Positions 6,992 through 15,504 of a stretch of 16,376 nucleotides of DNA are shown piece by piece. The DNA comes from JAAXPZ01 sp965215705. GTDB taxonomy: Bacteria > Campylobacterota > Campylobacteria > Campylobacterales > Sulfurovaceae. The first letter of the stretch is position 1. Each line of letters starts with the position of its first letter. The notes beneath the pieces are model-generated. The model worked only from the letters and a program-made list of their open reading frames with translations. It was not told the origin of the DNA and made no database searches. Position numbers and translations under genes: made by a program. The DNA is taken from the NCBI GenBank assembly GCA_965215705.1, contig CBDCEE010000011.1, positions 1 to 16,376 of the forward strand, given 5' to 3'.

Positions 6992-7014
6992 ACAAAAAAT
7001 TAATCTCTTTGCGC

Positions 7015-7020
7015 TATACT
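7015..7020 (+). promoter_or_regulatory. Putative -10 box for the two-component operon
   Basis: TATACT lies 34 nt before the response-regulator start, leaving a leader of about 27 nt that contains the purine-rich AAAAAGGCAG. It shares the 74-bp divergent spacer with the patatin promoter. No convincing -35 is visible. Confidence 0.35.
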
Positions 7021-7053
7021 AATAAGGAATCACAGATCCAAAAAGGCAGATAG

Positions 7054-7746
7054 ATGGGTGAATTCAGTATCATAAATCTCTTATCAGATAAGAAGATACT
7101 GTATGCTGAAGATGAGAAGGGTATCCGACAAAATATCATTGAAGTACTGGAGCTTTTTTTTCAGAAAGTGGATGCTGTAGAAAATGGTCTCGAAGCTATT
7201 GAAAAATTTTCCCTTGCTACCTACGATGTCCTGATGTTCGATATCTCTATGCCTCATATGGATGGTCTCGAAGCAATCAAAGAGATCCGAAAGACCAACA
7301 AAAAGATACCCATCATCATTCTCTCTGCACATACAGAGCAGGCATATCTCTGGCGGGCTGTTGAGCTCAAAATCACCAAGTTCATCACCAAGCCCTGCAA
7401 CAAGGAGATCATGACCAATGCTCTGGAACAGGCTGCACTGGAGCTTGTGGGCTTCAACACAACGATCCGACTGACAAATGATTGCCTCTACAATCCGTAT
7501 AACAAAACTGTCTGTCGTGACAACAGGGATATCAAACTCTCCAAGAGTGAAAGCCGTCTGTTAGAGTACTTCATATACCGGGCCAACGAATCTATCAGTT
7601 ATGAAATGATCTATCACTATATGTGGGAGTTTGAGACCCCGAGCAAAGAGGCGATCAAATCGATCGTTAAAGAGCTACGGAGGAAGATAGACAAAGTGCT
7701 GATCAAAAATATCTATGGTGTGGGCTATATGCTAGAGATGGAATAA
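7054..7746 (+). CDS. OmpR-type response regulator
   Basis: This 230-aa regulator has a receiver domain at residues 13-125. It shows the acidic pair E19/D20, phosphoacceptor D63 in MFDISMP, switch S91 in IILSAH, and K113 followed by Pro. A winged-helix DNA-binding domain follows (about 140-228), with SKSESRLLEYFI, a recognition-helix region SKEAIKSIVKELRRK and the terminal hairpin KNIYGVGYMLE. It is coupled to the histidine kinase (TAATG overlap), so the pair is cognate. The next co-directional gene is the rhodanese that heads the molybdoenzyme operon, which makes that operon a plausible target. Direct evidence for regulation is absent. Confidence 0.93.
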   Translation: MGEFSIINLLSDKKILYAEDEKGIRQNIIEVLELFFQKVDAVENGLEAIEKFSLATYDVLMFDISMPHMDGLEAIKEIRKTNKKIPIIILSAHTEQAYLWRAVELKITKFITKPCNKEIMTNALEQAALELVGFNTTIRLTNDCLYNPYNKTVCRDNRDIKLSKSESRLLEYFIYRANESISYEMIYHYMWEFETPSKEAIKSIVKELRRKIDKVLIKNIYGVGYMLEME

Positions 7747-9203
7747 TGTCTAAAATAAACCTCAAAGTAGTCTTGGTCTTTTTTATATTTGCCTACCTTA
7801 TCAGCACTGCCCTGTTCTACAGCTTTTATAAGGAGCTTGTGATACAGGATGCAAAGCGGGAGGTCAAAGCAATTCTGGATACGACCAATGCTCTCAGAAG
7901 CTATGTAGAAAATGTACAAAAACCTGTCATTTATCAATTAAAGAAAGAGGGGAAACTTTACGATGAATACTTTGATCCAAAAGTACTCTCTTCTTCTTAT
8001 ATAGCGCGCAATATCCATGAAATACACGCACAAAAACAATCTACAAAAAACGAAACTCCTTATCGATACAAGCTTGCTGCCACCAACCCAAGAAATCCAA
8101 AAAACAGAGCAGACGCATTTGAAGCAAAAGTACTTGACCGCTTTAGGAAAGGAGAGATCAAAGAGTACTCGACAATCCTCAAGGAAAAGGGGGAGGAATA
8201 TTTCTTTACTGCTATTCCTATAGATAAAAATAAAAAGTCCTGCATGCACTGCCACAGCACCCCAAATATTGCTCCAAAAGAGCTTGTTAAACTCTACGGA
8301 TCCACAGCTGGATTCCATGAAAGAGTAGGAGATATCAGGGCAATAATCTCACTCAAAGTGCCACTCTCTCATATCATTGATATCCATATCAAAAAATTCT
8401 TTCTCAGTAGTCTGGTTGCACTCCTGCTGTTCGTGATACTCTACCTGTTCGTCTATATCATCTATAAAAAAGATATCAAATTACAAAAAGAAAAAGAGAA
8501 GCTTATCGCCAACCAGAACAAGCTTGCCTCTATGGGAGAGATGATAGGCAATATCGCACACCAATGGAGACAGCCCCTGACACAGCTCTCATCCATACTG
8601 ATCAACCTGGAGCTGCATCAAGAGAGAGGCAAACTGACCAAAGAGAAACTCAACCAAAAGATCACAGAGGCCAATGAGCAGATCTCCTATATGTCCGATA
8701 CGATCGATGATTTCAGAAACTTTTTCTCCTCTGGCAAAACAAAGATCCACTATCCCATTTCCCAATCGATAGAGCTTGTAAATCACCTGACGAATGCTAC
8801 ACTTGATAAGAACAGTATCCTGCTCAAAACAGAGATTGAAGAGGATTTTATACTCTTTGGATACCCCAATGAGATGACACAGGCGATCGTTAATATCATC
8901 AACAACGCCAAGGATGTGTTGATAGAGCGAGAAATTCTTCATCCTTGCATCACGATCAAAACCTTTAAAATAGACAAAAGCAGCAAGATCACTATCGAGG
9001 ACAATGCCGGTGGTATAGAGATAAAGCCAACCGACAGAATCTTTGAGCCTTATTTCAGTACCAAGCATGCAAGTATCGGTACCGGCATAGGGCTTTATAT
9101 GACAAAAACCATTATAGAGAAGAACAACAATGGTACAATATCCATTCAAAATACGGCACTGGGCGCACTATTTACGATCACTATTTATGATGATAATGAG
9201 TAG
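7746..9203 (+). CDS. Sensor histidine kinase with periplasmic DUF3365/Tll0287-like c-heme domain
   Basis: This 485-aa kinase begins with a membrane segment (about residues 5-25), then a periplasmic domain of about 190 residues. The heme c attachment motif C166-M-H-C169-H170, followed by STPNIAPKEL, lies near the end of that domain. The second membrane segment (about 217-240) leads through a short Lys/Glu-rich coiled linker into a phosphoacceptor domain with H272 in GNIAHQWRQPL. The C-terminal ATPase domain has the N box (IVNIINNAKDVL), the G1 motif DNAGG and the G2 motif GTGIGLYMTK. The heme domain suggests sensing of redox state, a gas or a sulfur species; the ligand is unknown. The start overlaps the regulator stop by 1 nt. 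Confidence 0.92.
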   Translation: MSKINLKVVLVFFIFAYLISTALFYSFYKELVIQDAKREVKAILDTTNALRSYVENVQKPVIYQLKKEGKLYDEYFDPKVLSSSYIARNIHEIHAQKQSTKNETPYRYKLAATNPRNPKNRADAFEAKVLDRFRKGEIKEYSTILKEKGEEYFFTAIPIDKNKKSCMHCHSTPNIAPKELVKLYGSTAGFHERVGDIRAIISLKVPLSHIIDIHIKKFFLSSLVALLLFVILYLFVYIIYKKDIKLQKEKEKLIANQNKLASMGEMIGNIAHQWRQPLTQLSSILINLELHQERGKLTKEKLNQKITEANEQISYMSDTIDDFRNFFSSGKTKIHYPISQSIELVNHLTNATLDKNSILLKTEIEEDFILFGYPNEMTQAIVNIINNAKDVLIEREILHPCITIKTFKIDKSSKITIEDNAGGIEIKPTDRIFEPYFSTKHASIGTGIGLYMTKTIIEKNNNGTISIQNTALGALFTITIYDDNE

Positions 9204-9281
9204 TTTGACTTATTTATTCCCCCCTTTCTCCCCCTTTTTTATATTATGATTCCTATGTAATATACATTCTAAGGAGGCGTT
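9204..9281 (+). promoter_or_regulatory. Promoter region of the rhodanese/molybdoenzyme operon
   Basis: The 78-bp gap contains TATGAT at 9245-9250 as a -10 candidate and a strong ribosome binding site, AAGGAGG, at 9271-9277 before the ATG at 9282. Short C6 and C5 runs and a T6 run (9219-9240) precede the -10. TTGACT at 9205-9210 is too far away (34 nt) to be its -35. Confidence 0.4.
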
Positions 9282-10220
9282 ATGAAGAAAATGATAGGAA
9301 TGGTTGCGACATCAGTAATCGTGGCAACAACAGCAATGGCACTTGATGTGCCAGCGAACCACATGGTGGACGCTGCGTGGCTCAAGGCACACATGAACGA
9401 AGTAGTCATCGTAGATGTACGCAAAAAAGGGTATGACAAAGGACATATCAAAGGTGCCGTACATTGGGGTAAAAAAGACTTCCGTGAAGGAAGATACTAC
9501 AGCAAAATCACTAAAAAGCCAATCCCTGGCTACCTTGGTGCTCCACTGACAGTAGAGCGAACCATGAAGAAGAGTGGCATCACCAAAGATAGCATTGTTG
9601 TATTCTGTGCTGGAGGAACCAAAAGCAAAGACTATCGTGATGCAGCACTTGCTATGTACACAGTAGAGTTTTATGGTTTCAATAATGATGTAATGCTTAA
9701 TGGTGGATTTGCCGGATGGCAAAAAGCTGGTGGAGCAGTGGATGCTGAAAAAACACATCCAGCCAAAAGTGACTATAAAATCACCAAGTTCAATCAAAAT
9801 GTCATTGCCACTGGTGAAGATATAGATGAAGCAGTCTGGACAGGTGCCTATCAAACTGTGGATACAAACGGTAAAGGCAAGCACTGGGATGGTATTGCAG
9901 GTATTGATCCAAGAAGACTCAAAGAGGGTCACCTTCCAGGTGCCAAAGCAATGCACTCCAAAGTACTTTCAGTCGAGAAAGACGGTGTCTTCTATGTAGG
10001 AGATAAAGCCCATATACTTGATGAGTATAAAAAAGCAGGTATTGATCCAGCTAAACCAGTCATTTGGTACTGTAATACTGGTCACCTGGCAGCAGGTACC
10101 TGGTTTGCTCAAAAATATATCATTGGGATGGAAGATGGCAAGAATCGCGTCTACAGTGGTTCTATGGCAGATTATACCAGATGGCCAAAAAGGAAGCTGG
10201 TCAAAGGGGATGAGAAGTAG
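9282..10220 (+). CDS. Periplasmic tandem-domain rhodanese (thiosulfate/3-mercaptopyruvate sulfurtransferase-like)
   Basis: This 312-aa protein has a signal peptide (KK, hydrophobic core, likely cleavage after AMA at residue 20) and two rhodanese domains. The first (about 25-155) has VDVRKKGYDKGHIKGA and a Cys at position 109 in the loop VVFCAGGTKSKD. The second (about 175-300) has RRLKEGHLPGA and C264 in WYCNTGHLA. In many two-domain sulfurtransferases only the C-terminal domain keeps the active Cys; here both loops have one. The gene leads the molybdoenzyme operon, only 2 nt before the TorD-like gene, so it probably supplies or removes sulfane sulfur for the reductase. The start is fixed by AAGGAGG. 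Confidence 0.92.
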   Translation: MKKMIGMVATSVIVATTAMALDVPANHMVDAAWLKAHMNEVVIVDVRKKGYDKGHIKGAVHWGKKDFREGRYYSKITKKPIPGYLGAPLTVERTMKKSGITKDSIVVFCAGGTKSKDYRDAALAMYTVEFYGFNNDVMLNGGFAGWQKAGGAVDAEKTHPAKSDYKITKFNQNVIATGEDIDEAVWTGAYQTVDTNGKGKHWDGIAGIDPRRLKEGHLPGAKAMHSKVLSVEKDGVFYVGDKAHILDEYKKAGIDPAKPVIWYCNTGHLAAGTWFAQKYIIGMEDGKNRVYSGSMADYTRWPKRKLVKGDEK

Positions 10221-10222
10221 AG

Positions 10223-10747
10223 ATGCAACACACATCTCAAGATCTAGCAGACAGCCTAGTACTTTGTGCAGACTTGCTAGATTATCCTGATAATCACTAT
10301 AGAGAAAAACTCCATCAACTATGTCTGTTGACAGGAGACCAAACATGTAAAATATCCTCCATCTCTCAAGAGAAGCTAGAAGCAGAGTATTTGCGACTCT
10401 TCTCCATAGAAGCCACTGCCAATCGAACCGTACCTATCGCCTCATGGTGGCTGGATGGTTCATCGCATGGCTCCTCTATGCGCAAGATAGAAGTATTTTA
10501 TAAAGAGTGCGGTTATGAGATAGATCATACACTCTACAAAGTGCCAGATCATCTGGTTATGCTGTTGAGATTTATCTCTATTTTGCTTGAGGATGGATTA
10601 GATGAGAGAGCGAAAGCGTTTTCCAGATTTTTAACCTGGTTGAATGATTTTGAAAAATCTCTGGAGAGCACTTCTGTGCTATGCTCCTTTCCTTTGGCAG
10701 CTAAGTATGCCATCACAATACTCGAAACACTAAACAGAGAAAATTAG
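10223..10747 (+). CDS. TorD/DmsD-family molybdoenzyme maturation chaperone
   Basis: This 174-aa, mostly helical cytoplasmic protein fits the TorD-like family in size and pattern. It has an early LLDYPD motif (residues about 18-23), EAEYLRLF (about 53-60), and KVPDHLVMLLRFISILLE, matching the family's E-x-P-D-H-L-x-x-x-L-x-F-x-x-x-L. Such chaperones bind the Tat signal of a molybdopterin subunit and hold it until the cofactor is loaded. The Tat-exported catalytic subunit at 12269 is the obvious client. It starts 2 nt after the rhodanese stop and is probably translated from the same mRNA. Confidence 0.88.
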   Translation: MQHTSQDLADSLVLCADLLDYPDNHYREKLHQLCLLTGDQTCKISSISQEKLEAEYLRLFSIEATANRTVPIASWWLDGSSHGSSMRKIEVFYKECGYEIDHTLYKVPDHLVMLLRFISILLEDGLDERAKAFSRFLTWLNDFEKSLESTSVLCSFPLAAKYAITILETLNREN

Positions 10748-10876
10748 AGGTGATAAGGAATAAGTAGATAAGGATCAGTATACCCAAGAACTCAGGTATT
10801 TGAGCATACTAATATAAACTATTATCTATCATTATAACTTATTTTAAACAAAACCTTAACTTATGAAAGGGAAACA
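10748..10876 (+). promoter_or_regulatory. 129-bp gap before the NrfD-like genes
   Basis: AT-rich with no ORF of note. A TATAAC-like hexamer in CATTATAACTTA could serve as a -10 for a second promoter. AAGGG lies just before the ATG at 10877. No clear terminator is seen, so read-through from the rhodanese/TorD genes is possible. Confidence 0.3.
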
Positions 10877-11125
10877 ATGCAGACAAAAACAGTGGATATA
10901 GAGAAAAAGTCCATCACAGGCTGGCTTTTCTTGTCACTTTTGATAGCCGCCATTGTATTGTATAGTATGATAAATACTTGCACCCGTGAACAAGAGAAGG
11001 TCCTTTTGATCTTACTTGTGGTCAATTATATATTTTTTGTGATCACTCGTATCAGCGAGAAGCCTTCCATGCTTCTCGTTCTAAAATCAACAAACATCAT
11101 AAGCTCTTCAAAGGAGGAAGTATGA
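10877..11125 (+). CDS. Truncated NrfD/PsrC-like N-terminal paralogue (82 aa)
   Basis: The first 60 or so residues align by eye with the start of the next gene: GWLFLSLLIAAIVLYSM against VWLFLSFLVAAVSIYGI, and VNYIFFVITRIS against IGYSFLVGISAG. It therefore resembles the first two membrane segments of an NrfD-type quinone-interacting subunit. The other six or so helices are missing. Instead the frame runs through a perfect 8-bp hairpin (11056-11078) and ends in a polar Ser/Lys/Glu tail, with its stop overlapping the next start (ATGA). The two copies differ too much at DNA level to be an assembly duplicate. It is either a decayed duplicate or a retained small membrane protein. Confidence 0.6.
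   Translation: MQTKTVDIEKKSITGWLFLSLLIAAIVLYSMINTCTREQEKVLLILLVVNYIFFVITRISEKPSMLLVLKSTNIISSSKEEV
11056..11078 (+). other. Perfect 8-bp hairpin at the 3' end of the truncated NrfD-like gene
   Basis: CGAGAAGC and GCTTCTCG flank a 7-nt loop. No T run follows, so it is not a typical intrinsic terminator. It may be an mRNA processing or stability element, or mark an old rearrangement junction. Confidence 0.6.
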
Positions 11126-12249
11126 GTGTGGTAAAAGCACAAAAAAAGCCATCAGGTGTATGGTTATTCTTGTCTTTTCTCGTAGCTGCTGTAAGCATAT
11201 ATGGGATAATGCAAGTTTTTACACATGGACAGGAGGAGTCCTACGGAATAAGTAGAGAGGTACCTTGGGGAATATTGATTATTGGATATTCTTTCTTGGT
11301 AGGAATTAGTGCGGGGGCAGCCATTTATAGGTTCTTTGGCACATGTCTTTAAAGTATCTGTTTTTCATGTAATGAGCAAGAGAGTTGCTTTGGTCTCCTT
11401 GGCATCACTTGTTGGAGCATTTTTTCTGATATTTTGGGAGCTGGCTGGACCTTTTGAATTGCAATCATTGAGATTATTAAAATACTACTCACAATTAGAG
11501 TTTACCTCTCCTATATGGTGGATGGCTACACTTTATGTACTTGAGTTACCACTTTTGGCGCTAGAGATATATTTTCTATTAAGCAAAAAACCAAATGCTT
11601 CTTTTTTCGCAGCACTGGTGGGATTCTTCATGGGATAATAGCATATTCAACGCTAGCATTTGTTTTTGCTTCCAATGCAACAAGACCTCTTTGGAACACC
11701 ACTTCTTTTTCACTCACATTTCTTATCTCAGCAACAGCAGCAGGTGCGGCAGTTGTGTTATTGATACTATTTATGAGCGGAAAAGGGGGGAAATTAAAGA
11801 AGGAAACAGATGCATTGAGCAAAACACTGTTTTTAGGCCTCTGTGTCATATTCTTTATCAATGCATGGAATATACTCATGTATACATATTCAAACGTTGA
11901 TACAGAATTAGGTGCCACTATGAAACTATTTATTGGGAATGGCATACTCTCTAACAACTTTTATTATATGGAATTGATCGTAGGAATCTTTTTACCTTTA
12001 CTCTTTCTTCTAGTTGGAAAATTCCATTCATCATTCCTCTCAGCACTCGCCGGTCTATTTATGTTAATAGGTATGTTTTTCCATCGGTATGACAATATTA
12101 TAGGAGGACAGCTACTCTCAAGACCAAGCACTCAAATGGATTTTGTGCAGCACACATATCATGTATCTACTACTGAGCTCTCACTGTTTATTGGTGGTTT
12201 AGGCGTTGCAGGGATAGTATATTTCTTGGGTGAAAATTATTTAATCTAG
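11122..12249 (+). pseudogene. NrfD/PsrC-family quinone-interacting membrane subunit, two frameshifts as read
   Basis: Reconstruction gives about 375 aa with eight or nine membrane helices, the size of PsrC/NrfD-type anchors that pass electrons between quinones and a periplasmic Fe-S subunit. It starts at ATG 11122 after AAAGGAGG. The first frame ends prematurely after SAGAAIY. Removing one T from the run at 11324-11326 restores AAIIGSLAHVF. The second break is one missing base near 11635, after GFFMG, which returns to the original frame and reads IIAYSTLAFVFASNATRPLWN to the stop at 12249. No other stops occur. The two indels compensate. It sits directly upstream of the catalytic subunit. Sequence error or recent decay could both explain the breaks. 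Confidence 0.85.
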
Positions 12250-12268
12250 AAGAAGAGGAGATGCACGC

Positions 12269-14546
12269 ATGAGAGGCAACCAAATAAACCGAAGAGGATT
12301 TTTGAAGCTTGCAGGCATAAGTGGTATCGCATTTGGTGCAGGCCAGTACTGGTATACCTTCCCCACTCCAAGCATCTGCCAAACAGAAAGAGACCAGAGG
12401 TAAACGCTTCCTCAGCTATGAGCGAGGCGAGAAGAGCCATAACTTTTGTGAAATGTGTTTTTGGAATTGTGGTGTAGATGTCTATACCCGCAATGGTAAG
12501 ATACATAAGCTAGAAGGCAACAAGCTCAACCCCAACAACAGAGGACATCTCTGTGCCAAGGGTAACGCAGGTATCCAATCTACCTATGATCCAGACCGTA
12601 TCCAGTCTCCACTCATCCGTACAGGTGAGCGAGGCCAAGGTGAATTCAAGAGAGTCAGCTGGGGAAGAAGCATACGCCTATGTTCATGAAAAACTCAACC
12701 CTATCATAGAGAAACACGGTCAGAAAGTTTGGCAACCTTTATGCACGGTACAGGTGAAGCGCATGTTCATAAGCTTACTCTCGCTCTGGGCTCACCCAAT
12801 ATCGTAGTTCCTGCCTATTCACATTGCATGGGTAGCCGTGAAATGGCATGGGCTCTGACTTTTGGTACAGGTGCCAGTGGACATGAGACTTATGATATGG
12901 CACACTCCAAGCATATGATGATCTTCGGGCGCAATATGGCCGGGGCTGTACAGGTTAGAGAGGCAGAAGACTTTGCCGAAGGACTTTGCCAGAGGCTCTA
13001 AGCTCACCTATATCGATCCTAGGCAGTCAGAATCAGCAGTCAGGGCTACCGACTGGCTCCAGCTCAATCCTGGTACGGACGGAGCCTTGGCGCTGGGCTT
13101 TATCCACGTGATTATCCGTGACAATCTTGCCAATATGGATTTTGTCCCGCAAATACTGCTATGGCTACAACGAACTGGCAAACATGTCAAGAAGTACACC
13201 CCAGAATGGGCTGCCAAAATCACTGGCATTGATGCCAAGACCATAGAGAGAATCGCATGGGAGTTTGCACAAGATGCCCCTAATGTGGTTGCCATTCCTG
13301 CCAGACGAATGACACGCTATGGCAATGATACCCAAACTGTCAGAGCCATTGCTATCCTTAACGCACTGATGGGAAGTTGGGGTGTTCCAGGAGGGATTTT
13401 TGTACGTACAGCTGTACCTCTAGAGCTTCCCACACATGAACATCCACATGAACCAAAAGCACGTCGAGCAGATGGCGTAGGAGAGGGAGAAAAGTATCCC
13501 TTGGCTCCTCCGAGTCTAGGCAGAACCAATGGTATCTATGAGGCAACCCTCACGCAAAAACCCTACCCCATCAAGGCATGGCTACTCTATGGTACCAACC
13601 CACTCAGCCATTCCAGTATCGGAGTGAACGGCATCTATGAAGCAATGAAAAATCTCGATCTTATTATTGCTATCGATACACAATTTACTGACACAGTGAT
13701 GCATGCCGATGTTGTATTCCCTGAGTCTACCTATCTGGAACGATTTGATGCACCTGTATTACAGAAAGACAAGACTCCTTTTGTAGCACTACGTAAGCCT
13801 GCTATCAAACCAATCTACGACACAAAAGGATGCTTCTTTATCTGTCAAGGTATCGCCAAGAAGTTTAAGCTAGGCAAATGGTTTGAGCATTCGCCAGAAC
13901 ATCAAATTGAAGCACTGGAAAGTGTACTCACCAAAGAGCAAAAAGAGACGCTGGAAAAAGACGGTGTGCTGCTATTTGAAGATGTAGATCCTTATCCAGT
14001 GGCAAGTGGTGCAACGCCTGTCTTTATGACAGGTACAGGTAAAGTGCAGCTCTATGTCAAAGACCTCGAAGAGATGCACAAAAAACAAGGGGAAGATTTC
14101 AATCCACTCCCTGTCTATATTGAGCCTAAAATGCCCAAAGAGGGTGAGTTTAGACTCCTCTTCGGTAGAACACCCCACCACTCACATGCAAGAAGTATGA
14201 ACAATTGGGTACTACTGGAGCTTCAGGATACACCCCTATATGGATGCACCCTGATGATGCAGCAAAGCTGGGTTTCGAAGATGGTGACCTCGTCTCACTC
14301 CTCAGTCCAAAGAGTGGACACACGTCACATCCAGAGCCGCTTAAAGTCACCAAGCGTATCAAAGCGGGTTCTGTCTTTATTCATCATGGATTTGGACACA
14401 AGACCAAAGCATGGAGCAGAGGATACAATAAAGGAACCAGTGAAAACTATTTCATCAGTGATGGTATCGACCCAGTCAGTGGTGCAGCAGCATTCCATAA
14501 TGGCTTTGTCCAAGTAGTAAAGCATAATCATGAGCAAAAAGTATAA
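12269..14546 (+). pseudogene. Molybdopterin oxidoreductase catalytic subunit, PsrA/PhsA-like, five frameshifts as read
   Basis: Reconstruction gives about 758 aa, matching polysulfide/thiosulfate reductase catalytic subunits. ATG 12269 (after AGGAG) begins MRGNQINRRGFLKLAGISG, a twin-arginine signal, with likely cleavage after QASA. The [4Fe-4S] site is CEMCFWNC plus LCAKG (Cys codons from 12447). The Mo ligand is the Cys in YSHCMGSRE (12825-12827), as in PsrA/PhsA, rather than Ser or Sec. Single-base breaks are one extra base at about 12343-12368 (most simply a C at 12343-12344), an extra G at 12661-12664, a missing A at 12724-12726, an extra T at 12985-12987 and a missing C at 14233-14236. 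Between them the frame is clean. Reduction of polysulfide or thiosulfate is inferred; operation in the oxidative direction is possible. Confidence 0.88.
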
Positions 14547-15128
14547 TCAATTCAAAACTGAAAAAAGAGAAAAACCAAGCAATGGTCATCATCGGTGACC
14601 GCTGTATCGGCTGTGATGCCTGCTATGTTGCATGCAAGACAGATTGGGAAGTCCCTGCCATGAAAGAGGCATATCGCACCAAAGTATGGGAGGTAGAGAG
14701 TGAAGACCAGCATGGTAATCCTCTGATAGGATTCCTTCCTACACTCTGTAACCACTGCGACAATTCCCCTTGTGTGAGCGTCTGCCCTACAGGAGCCAGC
14801 TTCAAGCTGAAGAGGATGGTATCGTACTGGTAGAGCCTGATATGTGTATCGGATGCAAAGCCTGTATGGTTGCCTGTCCCTATGATGCACGCTACTATGA
14901 TGAAGTAGCACAGACTGTAGACAAGTGTACTTTCTGTCTCCCTCGTACCAGTATTGGGCTCGACCCTGCCTTGTGTTACGACCTGTGTAGGCGAATCCAG
15001 AAACTTTGGTGATCTCAACGATCCAGAGAGTAATGTCTCCAAAACTCCTAGCCGATGCAACATCAATTGCGCGTCTCAAAGAGGATGAGGGCACACTCCC
15101 CAATGTCTATTACATCACAGTCAATTAA
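14530..15128 (+). pseudogene. PsrB/PhsB-like ferredoxin subunit with four [4Fe-4S] clusters, four frameshifts as read
   Basis: Reconstruction gives about 198 aa, the usual length for the electron-transfer subunit that links the catalytic protein to NrfD. The likely start is ATG 14530, overlapping the upstream stop by 17 nt; ATG 14582 is an alternative. Four cysteine groups are present: CIGCDACYVACK, CNHCDNSPCVSVCP, CIGCKACMVACPYDARYY, and CTFC with PACVTTC. Frame breaks are an extra A at 14581-14582, a missing A at 14804-14805, an extra T at 14971-14972 and an extra A at 15041-15044. After correction the protein ends PNVYYITVN at 15128. All cluster ligands survive in the corrected reading. 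Confidence 0.87.
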
Positions 15129-15142
15129 TAAAGGATCTCATA

Positions 15143-15504
15143 ATGAATCATAAAAAATCGTATCAATCGTTGCGGTCGTCCTCCTAGGTGTGGGCGCATT
15201 GAGCATGAATCTCTCTGCTCAAAACAGACAAGAGTATCGCATGAATAAATCTGAGTGCACACACTATGTCCAACTCTCCAGAGAGATGGTAGACAAGAAC
15301 AATCTTCAACTTGCCAAAGTCTATGCCAAAAAGCCGTCCAGGCCAACCCCTGGGAAAAGGCCGCATGGGCTAGCTACAATGATGTTGTCCAACGACTGGC
15401 AGACGATGGAGATATCGGAAGATTTCGATACCTTTATCGAAGAGTCTCAAGCAGCATCTGCACCCGCAGCTGGTGGTGGTGCTAACAAATTCGAGGGTTG
15501 CTGA
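15143..15504 (+). pseudogene. Small membrane-anchored TPR-like protein ending in Glu-Gly-Cys, three frameshifts as read
   Basis: Reconstruction from ATG 15143 gives about 120 aa. It has an N-terminal hydrophobic anchor (IVSIVAVVLLGVGALSM) and a TPR-like hairpin (HYVQLSREMVDKNNLQLAK, then KKAVQANPWEKAAWASYN). An acidic segment and an Ala/Gly-rich linker (AASAPAAGGGANKFEGC) follow, with Cys as the very last residue. Breaks are a missing A at 15152-15157, a missing A at 15328-15332 and an extra G at 15417-15418. The anchor, hairpin spacing and terminal Cys match the protein at 3134-3520, so the two are paralogues placed in two different sulfur loci. The context implies a periplasmic partner of the molybdoenzyme. 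A role as a flexible persulfide carrier is a hypothesis. Confidence 0.78.

Noticed and set aside
9219..9240. C6, C5 and T6 runs upstream of the tandem rhodanese as a phase-variable promoter tract
   Set aside because: Phase-variable tracts in this phylum are usually eight or more G or C residues; these are too short to argue for switching.
10776..10812. Weak nested dyad (AGTAT...ATACT around CTCA...TGAG) after the TorD-like gene as a terminator
   Set aside because: The stems are only 4-5 bp with mismatches, and no T run follows.
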